From NCBI GenBank assembly GCA_022885665.1, contig JAGQDJ010000260.1, positions 1,984,001-2,048,000 on the forward strand: DNA of 64,000 nt, written 5' to 3'. Below, one piece after another: positions 50,128 to 64,000 of the stretch (its first letter is position 1; the number at the start of each line of letters is the position of its first letter). The notes beneath the pieces were generated by a model, which was not told the origin of the DNA, made no database searches, and saw only the letters and a program-made list of their open reading frames with translations. The translations under genes were made by a program, and so were the position numbers. This stretch comes from Triops longicaudatus. Lineage: Eukaryota > Arthropoda > Branchiopoda > Notostraca > Triopsidae.

Positions 50128-52422
50128 TTAAGTAGAAAGCCGACCAAGTGGTGATCCACGGCTTCCGTCCGAACTTATACGAGGGCTCGACTCCAACTCA
50201 CTTGATGCTGTTTCGCTATTTAACGTGGTGCTGGACCCGTACGGATCAAGAGAGCTTTGTACTGACATAGACCTGGCGTGTGAGCGTCTCCCGCGATTCG
50301 GGGATAACTTTCCGGGATCAACACTAGTCGGGTCAGCCTTGAGCAAACGGATTATAACTTGTAACTGAAAATAATGGAGAGACAAGAGGTACCTGATAGG
50401 CTAAGGCATTCATGATTGTATGGTCCGGCACGATCCCCAACGGATGAATTTCCCTCATCAGAACATTCGCCGGGATTTTATGAAAATTGATAAATTCCAA
50501 AAAGTTGACTATAACATCTTTAAGTGACGTACTGTTATTACTGTCGCAATATTTTTTGCTCCACATCAGGGCAGCCTGCAAATTTAGAACTATAGTATAG
50601 AACTACTACGGGAGTTCTAAACAATTACTTGAAATTTTGTAAATTCGTCGGCTTTCAGTTCATCACGACAAAGTATCAAGCGTACAACATGCTGGGGCAA
50701 CAGAGTGAATGATCCCAAATTAAGGACCTCATTGCCGTGTTCATCAACGAACTCCAGAACTTTTTGTACTAAAGACTTGGTGCACTTATACTGAATGTAT
50801 CGTTCCGCAGAGGCCAAGAGTGCACACACCGTGTCAACGTTGATGCAGCATTGTACAAAACCCACACATGCTTTCCTTAGTTCGTCCAAACCGTAGTAAT
50901 CTGCAGCATTCATTACTCCTAAAAATGAGAAAAGAAAAAGTTTACAGAAATGTGATCTAATCGATTCTGAACAGTGAAATTTATGCTTTTGCGTAATTTC
51001 AACGCAGATTCTAAAATCTTGAGGCTTTTCGTGTATTTCCTACGAATCTACCAATTTGTTCAATATGCCTGACAATGCTGATGTTATTTGAGGGCATTTT
51101 CCAGACAGTTTGATCATTTACAGCATTTGCACTCTACGGATCCCGGAAGCCCGGCTTGAAAGCCAAAAGCCGAAAAAATCTGGCTTCGGCTTTTAGCTTT
51201 TGAAACCACACTTTCGAGCTTTGGCTTCGGTTTAGAACAGGGAATCACGGGACATTCCATGATTGGCGAGTGCGCACGGTAGGCGTCTCTACTGCTTTGT
51301 TTACAACGGCAGTAAAGCGTTACAGAACGCGATAAAGTTTAACAAGGGAATAAAACTGTCTCCGTTTTTTAACAGTAACGCACTACCTAAACAGTTTAAT
51401 CGAACACGGTTAGTACCGATTGTTTTGCGTTTATTGTTTTAATTAAGCTTTCGAGTGCTCCTTGGTGCAAAGGCAGGATTACATGCCTCATTGTAAATTC
51501 CCTCTAAAGTTTTTTTTTTTTTTTTTTTTTTTTAACAAGGTGTCACTAATCTCCGGACCCAAATAAGTTTATACTGGCTAGCTATGGTTTGCTTTACTGG
51601 TAAACGCGCATTTGTTCATAAGGGTAGGGAAGAGGACGTGCGGCATCTCCTGCGGAACGACATAAAGCCGGCTTCAAAGCCAGCTTCGGTCTTTTGGCTT
51701 TCTGGCTCTTTATCGCCTCAGGCCAGCTTCAACGCCGGTGAGACTCAAAGTCAACGCCGGCTTCGAAGTTGGCTTCGTCAGCTCCGGCATGACTTACGTT
51801 AGTAATTATGTACATGGTTTACCTAATAAAGTCCGGGGTTGCAGAGTGACACAACTTGTGTGAATGTACTCAATTAGCTGCCGGAAAACGTCTGGTTCGA
51901 ATTCTTCAACAATAAGCGTCTGATGTGTACAAGTGTGAGAGGGTTCAGGGATTGAAGGTAGTTGTTGCGTGTAACCTCTCTGTTAAGTGAACAAGTGGTT
52001 ACAATCTGTAAGAAAAAAGATACGCAAAGAAGCTCCCACCTGTTGCGTTGCATTCTGCAAGTTTAGTAACGGCTCGCTGCTGCGTTTCAAGAACAGACGA
52101 AGTTTGTTTTCTCGACCTGTAAGCTCCTTTTTTCGCTGTGGGCTTGCGGAAGTATAAAGCATCTTCTGGAAAACTCTACATAGGATTGTTTTTAGGACAA
52201 ATTTACATTAAAAGCTAGAGTTTCTTACTTGCTACGAGCGGCAAGAATCGCCTTCACAGCACAGACTGGCTCCCTTGTATCTCCTACTAAGAAGGTTATG
52301 TCGCACAGCTCTGGCATACTTGCTAAAAATTTCAAATCTTCTGCAAGTCCAGTTTTGTTTTCGAAGATGCTGAGGTCTGATTCGTCCCCCGCTAGGTTCC
52401 CCACCGTAAGTCCCTCTGCCAT
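50128..52422 (-). CDS. BTB/POZ-BACK protein, insect serine-enriched protein (gprs)-like
   Basis: Six exons in transcript order: 52422-52229, 52175-52040, 51979-51823, 50918-50629, 50575-50393, 50364-50128, giving 398 residues. The BTB domain begins LASMPELCDITFLVGD and continues AILAARSKVFQKMLYTSASP. It is interrupted, as in the gprs family, by a basic insert (RENKLRLFLKRSSEPLLNLQNA) before VEEFEPDVFRQLIEYIHTSCVTL. The BACK-like part contains MNAADYYGLDELRKACVGF, LLASAERYIQYKC, LGSFTLLPQHVVRLIL and KIPANVLMREIHPLGIVP. The C-terminus is Ser-rich (SHARSMSVQSSLDPYGSS). BTB-BACK proteins often act as adaptors for cullin-3 ligases; the role of this subfamily is not established. The last intron has two usable acceptors (50365 and 50338). 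Conservation favours the shorter exon, ending at 50337. Confidence 0.85.
51146..51790. repeat. Insertion-like repeat in the large BTB-BACK intron
   Basis: The only large intron of this gene (50919-51822, 904 nt) holds GGCTTC/GAAGCC-rich blocks at 51146-51240 and 51664-51790, partly in inverted orientation (cttttggctttc on one side, its complement on the other), with a T24 run at 51510-51533 between them. This looks like a degenerate transposable element, but no transposase frame is visible and the ends are undefined. Confidence 0.45.
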
Positions 52423-54613
52423 TGTTGCTTATGGCACTGGCCAAAGGAATCAATATTCAACAGGTTAACGCTCCCAGGTCACAACTCCTCAAGCTCCGTT
52501 TTCAATCCATATTAAAACTGTCCATCGTTCATTTGACATATAGCAAATTTTACTATTAACACTGTTATTGCACTTTGAAAAATACACAAGACTGAGATAT
52601 GCAAAATGGACAAGTAGCGATAACCAGCATGGACGAATCGAGTGAAAATGTACACATCGAGCGTAACGAATCATGTTCATGCGCCGGCAGAATCAGACTC
52701 TACCAGCCTCCAAAACTATTGATCGGGACAAATGCTTAGAAGCGCTTGAGCAGAGACCGCTTGTTTTTCCTACAACAAAGCAGCGGTAAAAATATGAACA
52801 CGACACTGCTCATATTGCGCACAACGCTTACTATATTTGTTTCGTTTGTTGGGGATTACATAACAGAAAGCTTTAGCCGTATTTGATTATACAAGCGACA
52901 TGGGTGGCGCAACCGTTGTGTGCGCAATAAAAAGCAGGCGCGTGCTTCGTACATGACAGTTTGTCTTGAAGTCTATGGTTAATAACCGGAAAAATAAAAT
53001 TTTTCTTTACGGAATCAAGATGTCTATAAAACAGTTTATAACTGCATGACATTCCTTTTGTCAAAATAGCTATGAGTAATGCAATTACAATATGATGTAA
53101 AACCATACCGCAAACGAAAAAGAAGTTATCTTATACTAATATCCCGGATTTTTTTCTCTTCTTTTTTTTAATTTGTTCGTAGGATTTAAATTTTCTAGTG
53201 TATAGAAGTTTAAGCAATAGTTTTCATTTCCTGAATGAATCGCCGGTCAACCACCAAATCAGGACACGATGGAAGTAAAACTTTTTTGTATAGTAACATA
53301 GGGAACTTATGTGGGCGAGTTCGCAAATACAGCTCAATGCTTGAAAAAGAACAAAAAACTAGTGACAGAAAAAGCTCTAGATAAACTGATCTGATCAATC
53401 AATATGACTGATCAATTCGATCGTTTTTCGAACGTCTTGCTAATTAACATTTATTAACTTCTTTTTAGAATCATTGATGAGAACAAAAATCTTCAAATTC
53501 CACGACGTTATGATTTCTTCTATTTCCTTTGAAAATGAAAGTTGGTACGAAAATCCGAAGGTTACGTGTGTCTTTTTGGTCTTCAACATCAAGTTAAAAA
53601 GAACTTGCAATAATTTTCATACTATTAACCTTTAAAAAAATGCCAGGCATGGAGACTTCGGCAAATATTATGTAGAGAATTCGGCAATTGTCTGTGGCTG
53701 GAATTTAAGAAACTCTCACTCTACCTTTTCGAGAGCCTCAACGTAATGAACAAAGCTAGACGAACTTTCAAGTTTTTTTTTCTTTCTTTTTTTTAAGGCG
53801 TATGGTTACAATTTACTAAATGACAACCTCAAAAGCTAACAAGATACTACATTAGGGTACTAGCGATGACGTTGACCCTACATTTATTTACACAAATGTG
53901 ATTAATGAACCTTACAGAAAGACCTTTCATCCCGAAAGTGATACCAATGATGCGAGATCTAACGGTCTGGATTTTCTTATGTACTACTTTTTACATAAGA
54001 AAGGACGGGGGCTCTGCACCACTTATGTACGTGACGAAAAGCTACGATATACTGATATCACGAAAGTTTCGTCTCATTAAGAACAGGGTAAAGAGTTATA
54101 GCAGTCTTGTCGAAAATTAATAGACGACATTTTTGTGTACTCCATAATTCAAAATTACGATGTACAATAGAGACGCGTTATAACGAACTGTCGGCTAGAC
54201 TAGACGAATTTTAAGGTACCGAGCTACGAAAATATTAAGAAAAAACGCTTGATACCGCGAACGTCGAATATGCGGAACAGCTTTTTCTGTGCCATGAGAC
54301 TCGTTATTACGAGATTCTATTGGACATTATGCATTATATGCTTTTCCTGTTTGTTCTACTATACAATTTAATCGAGCAAATACTGTCAAGCGACAAAGTT
54401 TGCGAACAAGTATTATCTGCGAAAGCTGTAAGTAACGTGTTTTATTTTTTAATTTTATTAAAGCTTATACAACAATCTTTTTTTATTGTCATTTTTGTGC
54501 CGTATGCTCACATTCTACAATAAAATATATATGATTTAGGAACAAAGATATCCGCAGTAAAACTAGTCGAAGTACGGTATGCGTAAGCCTTCTGGGCCCA
54601 AGTACGAAGAACT
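52423..54613. other. Spacer between BTB-BACK and cytochrome b561 genes
   Basis: About 2.2 kb of AT-rich sequence. It holds the BTB-BACK promoter next to 52422 and the cytochrome b561 3' UTR near 54600. Open frames near 53898-54120 and 54320-54523 have no recognisable features. Confidence 0.5.
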
Positions 54614-56341
54614 TTAATCTGCAAATTTGTCGCTCAAGAGAAGCTCATCTTCCGGAAGTGGCTGCCTTTTGTACTGCCAGCGAGCAATAATGTAGGAAAT
54701 GAGGGACGCGAAGATAAGCACCAAAATGCCGATACAGTTCATAAGAATACCTTCTGATTCGTGCGGGTATGCTCTAAGAAAAAAAACCTTTTTTTAAAAA
54801 AATTATACAATATGCCGCATCTTACTTTGCAAAAATGGCCTTTTCCAACAATCCAAGAAGTGAAGTCGCGCAAGCTGTGACGAAAATCATCATACCACCG
54901 TACACATGCAAAGGTAAGTACGACGCGCGAATCGAATGGCGCAGTCCAGGGAAAAGGAACGAAACAAACCCGGAGACCCACTGCAATTATAATTGTTACC
55001 ATCGTTTTTCATGTCAGCGTAACCTATGGTCCATACCTGCATGCCAAAGAGTATTGCCGTTGACAAGCCTAACCAGCTGTGCAAAGTATACAGGTGGGGA
55101 ATGGGCTCAGGCTTAGCATACGTATGTGAATCGAATACGGCTTTCAAGCCAATACTGGCAATGACTAACGTAGCTATCAGAAATCCTCCGTGCATTAACT
55201 TGAGCTTCTTTTTAGGCTTCTGGCGCAGAACACGGTAAATAACCACCGCTAAAAATCAGTATGTCATCAAAATCAAAAAGATTTCGAAAATGAGGAATAT
55301 TACAGTGTCCAAAGAAGACAACCATTGAAGTTATCATAAGAATAGGATGCCAGTTAAACTGAAGCTCAGGGTGTTCTTGCCATGCTAATCCGCCTCGGTA
55401 ATAGAAGACCCAAGTTGTAATGAGGACAATCAGAAGAACGCTAACACCTGACGCAAGGCCATAAAAGATGGACATATAGCGAGTATCCGAGGGTTCACCA
55501 CCGCGATCCATGTCTTTGCGTTCTTGGGCAGGAACCAGATGACTTTGCTCTACGGCTTTATTGATCGATTCGGCTTGCTTCTCCGAGCTGTGGACGCTCG
55601 GGTTGACGCCCTAATAACAAAAGCGATAACGCCAGCTGCAAGACCATTCTAAAACAGCTTATGATAACCTGCGTTTCTTACACGCTTACTTCCGGCATAA
55701 ATGAACAAGGAAATGTATTCGGCACGGGGTTCACTAGCCTAACACTTTCTTAATAAACAGGATCAATACACGAAACTTTAGGAAGCTTTCAAACTTAATA
55801 TAAACGAGACCGTGCAGTCTCGGTTGAAACTCGTAGTTTCTTATAATTTCTCCAGTTTTTCTCAAAAAGTAAAGCTCTGAAGTGCGAAAGTTTTACAGGA
55901 AAAAGCGCAAATACTTTCAGGCCTTTCATGAAAAAAAAGGCATTCAAGCTATCGCGTCTAACATGCTAAAGCACGATAAACAACGCGATAACTAATATTG
56001 TAAAATCTTGCTTATCTGTGCCGTTAAAGATAACGGTGAGCAGATGTCATGACCAAAATAATCACTGTAATTTAAACATAGCAATTTAAAAATGTAGTCG
56101 ATCTCTATATTGTAGAGCTAAACTGTTTGGACGAACACAGAAAGGCACAAGCAATCAAGTTCATTCGCACACCAGCAGAATAAGTAACAAGAGAAGTGCA
56201 CAAAGTATCGTACTTTGTAATAAAAAAAAATTACTCTGTGAGCTTTGTAAAAAGAGAAGTATTCTTACCGTGCGATTATCGCCCGCTTCCTTGAAACCTA
56301 CCGCAACCGAGTCCCGCGGAAAGCCTTCTCGGCTTGAGGTT
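54614..56341 (-). CDS. CYB561: Cytochrome b561 (ascorbate-dependent transmembrane reductase), start unresolved
   Basis: Exons in transcript order: 56341-56269, 55610-55304, 55248-55037, 54980-54826, 54773-54614. Six hydrophobic helices can be followed from YMSIFYGLASGVSVLLIVLI to the last segment before the tail (WQYKRQPLPEDELLLSDKFAD). The paired haem-ligand histidines are visible in NWHPILM, LMHGGFL, TLHSWLG and PLHVYGG, the cytochrome b561 pattern. The protein passes electrons from cytosolic ascorbate across a vesicle or plasma membrane. The two 5' exons carry an in-frame, polar N-terminal extension without a start codon in the first one, so a further upstream exon is needed; alternatively translation starts at the ATG 55511 just before helix 1. 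A GC-rich patch at 56400-56440 may be the promoter. Confidence 0.88.
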
Positions 56342-60107
<3,766 letters not shown>

Positions 60108-61862
60108 ATGTACTATATTCGAACCTCGGAAGCGGAGTCTTACAATAGTTTTGCCTGCGTTCGAAGAGGCACCCACCTCTCTCCTCCTAAGTACGACAAT
60201 TATCCCCAAGTTATGTCGCTCAACAATTCTTCGTCAATTCGGCAAGGCTTTCGCTGCAATGCTAGTGGTGTTTGTGCAATCGCTTTTAATGCCGCAAGCG
60301 TTGGCTCGCGTAGTGAAACCACATCCGAGGATATGCGTTACATAAGTCATAACGTTGCTGCTGGAACACCATTAGACGTGAGGACAAATATGGCTTTAAG
60401 TAACAATCTAATTGGGCAAGCACTTACGAACAATTTGTTACTGCCACTCACAACGGCAAATAATTTGAATATTCCACTTTTGGGAGAAAGAATTCACACT
60501 TGGGACGATTTGGCAGCGGAGTCTTGTCAGAAAAATGTGCAAGCTAACTCTTGCGACTATAGTTGTGACAACCTCAACACAACGGAGAAGGACAATGGCG
60601 GAACCCCATCCTCTTCACGGGCGTTAACTAGGTAAAAGATTATGTCCCACAGCAGAAAGACCGTGGAAAATCATTTTGATACAAGGGTGACTTAAGGGAT
60701 ACAACATGCTAATGTGGGATTTTCGTTTTGTGGCTTTTATACAATTCAAGATCGATTAAATGTATAAGCGAAGATAAAGCTTACCGTAATTTCACGATAA
60801 TTACGATCAAATGCACTTCATCTCTTGGAATCGTGGTAGGGCATAGGGTTAAATGCAAGATTGTGGTTAGGCTGTACATCTGCGCAAGAAAACTAGAAAA
60901 CTGAATAATTCTCTTGCTCTGCAATTTATTTCATACTTTTTCTAATAATATAGATAATCTCATAACATTCATTGTACAGTCTATAGCAGTAACTACAAAC
61001 ATTTAGGTTTTTAATTTTACGCAACAAGGATAAATATTTCGATTGACTTTGAACCGTTTCCACTAGCTATCTCTAAATAGAATAGCAATTTTAGTTAGAT
61101 TTTTTTTTTTTACTTATTACGATTTAATGTTTGACACTCAGCATTTTTTTCTTCTGTTAGTGCTTCGTATGTAATAACTTTAATCACTTCAAAGCCTTTA
61201 ACGTATTATATTTTGCTTAGAACTGATTTATAAAATGTGTGCACTTGCTTTTCGGCAAGTGGCAATCTGACTGGCGGTATACGGAACGACCGATCGTCAT
61301 CAAAATGGTTTGAAAATGTTAGAAGTTTCTATAAAAATCTATGAGAATGTCATTTTTACTTGTGTTTAATGTAAAATACTTTTTTAACTCTGAAAATCAG
61401 TCGTGAGCTAAGCTTGTTACGCTCATTTACTACTATCTGAGATGTATGGTGCAACATTAAAATGTATGAGATCATTGTATGTAAACAAGGAATAGTATAT
61501 TTATTGTATTACAATGAAAATAAGCTTTTTTCAATTACAGAAATAAATCTACCGCTGCAGCATCAATATCTTCAACCAGAAAAAGTCGAAAACGTGTAGC
61601 CTCATTGGCACAGCGTCGTGCAGCCAATATTCGCGAGCGTCGGCGAATGTTTAACTTAAACGAGGCTTTTGACCGTCTTCGAAGGAAAGTTCCAACATTT
61701 GCGTACGAAAAGCGACTCTCCCGAATAGAAACTCTAAAATTAGCCATAACGTACATCGGTTTCATGGACGAAATGTTGCTGTCGACCTCGCACCATTCCG
61801 CAGTCATGGAAGTCTCTTCGAGTTCTTCGCGTTACGAAGTCGATATTCCGTACAATAATTAA
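60108..61862 (+). CDS. FERD3L: bHLH transcription factor, Fer3-like (FERD3L family)
   Basis: Two exons, 60108-60631 and 61541-61862, join in frame to 281 residues. The bHLH domain is encoded by exon 2: basic region RRAANIRERRRMFNLNEAFD, then LRRKVPTFAYEKRLSRIETL and LAITYIGFMDEML. FNLNEAFDRLRRKVPTFAYEKRLSRIETL is the Fer3/FERD3L signature and separates it from the nearby PTF1A and Fer1 groups. The N-terminal 175 residues are polar, Asn/Ser/Thr-rich and unconserved. The protein should bind E-boxes as a heterodimer with an E protein (daughterless) in the nucleus. An acceptor-like ttgtttgcag ends 26 nt before the ATG, so a 5' non-coding exon is possible. The 909-nt intron is long for this window, as is common for developmental regulators. 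Confidence 0.88.
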
Positions 61863-63146
61863 GTTTTGTAACATTTCTATACCTGCTCGTTACACGTAAC
61901 CAATAATTGATAAGATCAAAGGAAGTGTCTACGAGCAAGCAGCTTCTTTTTTAAATACTTGCAAAAATTCTTATTCGGCAATACTTTTGAGCCTTCAATA
62001 ACAGCAGAGCTGTTTGATTGTCAGTTGATTATAGCAGTGTCATAGTAGTCGTTTGTTTTTAACATCCAACTCTTATCAATTTGTCGCAGTAAGTGTCCAG
62101 TTTTCCGACGGGAAATCTTCCTTAAATAACTGTTGTAAAGTTACATAGCTGCGAGAATATTTCCTGCGAAAAATTTTCCGGGAACATGTTTGTGTTTATT
62201 TCCTTGAATTTTTGTTTTATTGTGAAAATACACTAAATTTTGCTTTTGTTACTGTTCACCTTTTTTCTTACAAATATTCATAGCCGGCGTAGAATCACGC
62301 ATATTAAACTGTTCGTTTTATCTGAACGAAAACAGGCAAAGATTCCTGAAATTTGATGTTAAAAGACACGGCAAATGTTACTCGCAAGTTAACTTCAGAA
62401 TCCCACAAGCACAAAGGATATCAATTGTATTTATCTGGTTTCGTAGGTGGACTCGTCAAAGATTGGAAAGCTTTAGAGTATTATTTGCGGTAAGCAACTT
62501 GGATAATTGTTTATGCATTACGTGTATATCGCCCGGAAAAAATCGTCGATTTGCAGCATATTTCACGAAGATACCAGAAGATTGACGGTAAACCCAAGTT
62601 TTCTTGGTATTTTTTATTCTTGTTTTTTTTTCAGTCGTAATGTCTTTCTGACCGTTTCACCGCAATAGGAGAAACCTACGCAGTTTAATGGAATAAAAAA
62701 AAACGTTGTCCTGATTTAAAGCAGCCTAATCGAATCTATAATACCTTGCATAGACTTAACATCTTTTCGACTTATTTTTATGCAGTTTTTAATCCTGAGA
62801 CGATTGGAGACAAAATGAAGTGCTCCAGGCGTAAGAAAACGTCCTAGATAGTCAATTGCCTATTCCAACCATTAAAAAAGAAAAGTCTTTTTTTTTTTTT
62901 TTTTTTTTTTTTTTTAGTGAAACTTCCACATTTAGATAGCTTAGGTAAGGCAAGATTTGCCGCCCAATTTTGAACTCCGGGACATCCGCCACCCTAGAAT
63001 GGTGAAACGGGAAACGCGTACCTAAGCGTTAGAAAGCGTTTCCCGTTTCGCCATTTCAGTAGTTTCGGTTCAGACCTGCTGAGCAGCTGATCAACATCAA
63101 TAAACGTGTCTTTTGAAAAGGATCCGAAAAATATAGATTGAGAAGA
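61863..63146. other. Spacer between FERD3L and MRPL19 genes with T28 run and hairpin
   Basis: About 1.3 kb. It contains a T28 run at 62888-62915 and a 20-bp inverted repeat at 62998-63055, about 90 nt upstream of the MRPL19 start. No further gene was seen. Confidence 0.5.
62998..63055. repeat. 20-bp inverted repeat, 18-nt loop, upstream of MRPL19
   Basis: The arms 62998-63017 and 63036-63055 (AATGGTGAAACGGGAAACGC and its complement) match at 19 of 20 positions. It could be a foldback insertion end or a structured element near the MRPL19 promoter. Confidence 0.85.
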
Positions 63147-64000
63147 ATGTTACGCAAATTTTCGTCCATTAGAAGAGGTATATTTCTGTGCATGGTCACT
63201 ATAAAATTCAACGACTTTTTCCTAGTTACAACGTCGTGTTACGTCCGACAAAGCGTAACTGCCGGCTTGCCAAATACAACTCACCAAGAAAGCCGGGAAG
63301 AAAACAATACCCCTTCAGACGGCCTACAAACGTCAAATCCTTACGCACAACATAGATTTTTGTACCCAGAATTTCTACCCTGCCCAAAATATGAATGGAG
63401 GAACAAGTTACGCGAACGTCTTGAACGAAATGACATGCTAAAGCGCCGAAGTGTCATTGAAATCCCCGAGTTTTATGTGGGCAGTATCTTAGCCGTTACA
63501 GTCACTGATCCGAATGCTACAAATAAGAATAATCGGTTTGTCGGGATATGCATTAATAGAAGTGGAGTAGGACTCAGAACTTCGTTCATATTAAGAAATG
63601 TCGTGGATCATCAAGGTGAGCTCCTTCGAAGAAACACCTACGTTCTTTTCGCTTAATGAGCTTTTTCTTAGGCGTTGAAATAATGTACGAGTTGTACTCG
63701 CCACTAATTTGCAAGATTGAAGTACTTCGTCTCGAGAAAAGGCTTGATGAGTCCCTGTTTTACCTTCGTGATGCTTTACCAGAATACAGCACGTTTCCTT
63801 TTGACATGGAATCGGAGCCGCATTTGGAAGGAACGGAAGTACCGGTGAATCCTATTAAAGTAAACATAGCTGACACATATTTTCCCAACTGGCGTATTTA
63901 ACTTGTGAAATTTCAGGTTAAACTACGCCCTAGACCCTGGCTTGAGAGATGGGAGCGTCAAAATTTGCAAGGTGTACAGGATTTGGGTCTCGAAGAACGT
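63147..64000 (+). CDS. MRPL19: Mitochondrial ribosomal protein L19 (bL19m), 3' partial
   Basis: Exons 63147-63177, 63226-63615, 63672-63859 and 63917 onward; the last exon runs off the window. The start MLRKFSSIRR is basic and fits a mitochondrial targeting sequence. The conserved body has RFLYPEFLPCPKYEWRNKL, LERNDMLKRRSVIEIPEFYV, GSILAVTVTDP, FVGICINRSGVGLRTSFIL, VEIMYELYSP and LEKRLDESLFYLRDALPEYS, then KLRPRPWLERWERQN. These are diagnostic for the mitochondrial L19 protein of the large ribosomal subunit. The first intron is 48 nt, divisible by three and free of stops, so its retention would only add 16 residues. Confidence 0.95.

Overview
This is a eukaryotic nuclear contig. The genes are split by short GT-AG introns, mostly 43 to about 150 nt, and lie in AT-rich spacers with homopolymer and trinucleotide runs. 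The gene set points to an arthropod: a Tret1-type sugar transporter with a long N-terminal tail, a secreted protein of the JHBP / mite group-7-allergen type, a BTB-BACK protein like the insect serine-enriched protein, and a Fer3-type bHLH factor. The very short introns suggest a small compact genome such as a mite or small crustacean, but I cannot name the species.

Layout on the two strands: 2-1459 (+) the 3' end of a transmembrane leucine-rich-repeat protein; 6445-8717 (+) Tret1-like transporter; 9438-12188 (-) Pak kinase; 12.2-16.6 kb gene-poor; 16609-22314 (+) a DUF288/STELLO-like Golgi-type glycosyltransferase; 22955-29265 (-) DNA polymerase alpha catalytic subunit, 23 exons; 30154-30715 (+) EMC4; 32028-35781 (+) coatomer gamma; 36521-37930 (+) VPS72/YL1; 38090-40300 (-) STK40 pseudokinase; 41020-44105 (-) PGGHG-type GH65 glucosidase; 46691-48518 (-) JHBP/group-7-allergen-like secreted protein; 50128-52422 (-) BTB-BACK protein; 54614-56341 (-) cytochrome b561; 60108-61862 (+) Fer3-like bHLH; 63147 to the window end (+) mitochondrial ribosomal protein L19, cut by the window edge.

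The genes do not form one pathway. Most are conserved housekeeping functions: replication, vesicle coats, ER membrane insertion, chromatin remodelling and mitochondrial translation. They are mixed with a few lineage-specific ones. Exon structures were built by hand from reading frame, splice-site consensus and remembered family conservation. Phases close exactly for nearly every gene. The 5' exons of EMC4, PGGHG and CYB561 were not found with confidence.

I found no clear undescribed multi-gene system. The items most worth a second look are the animal STELLO-like protein with its large acidic insert, two long near-perfect hairpins (15039-15092 and 62998-63055), a repeat-rich insertion in an intron (51146-51790), a GC-AG intron in PGGHG, the extremely short introns, and a short head-to-head interval between POLA1 and EMC4.
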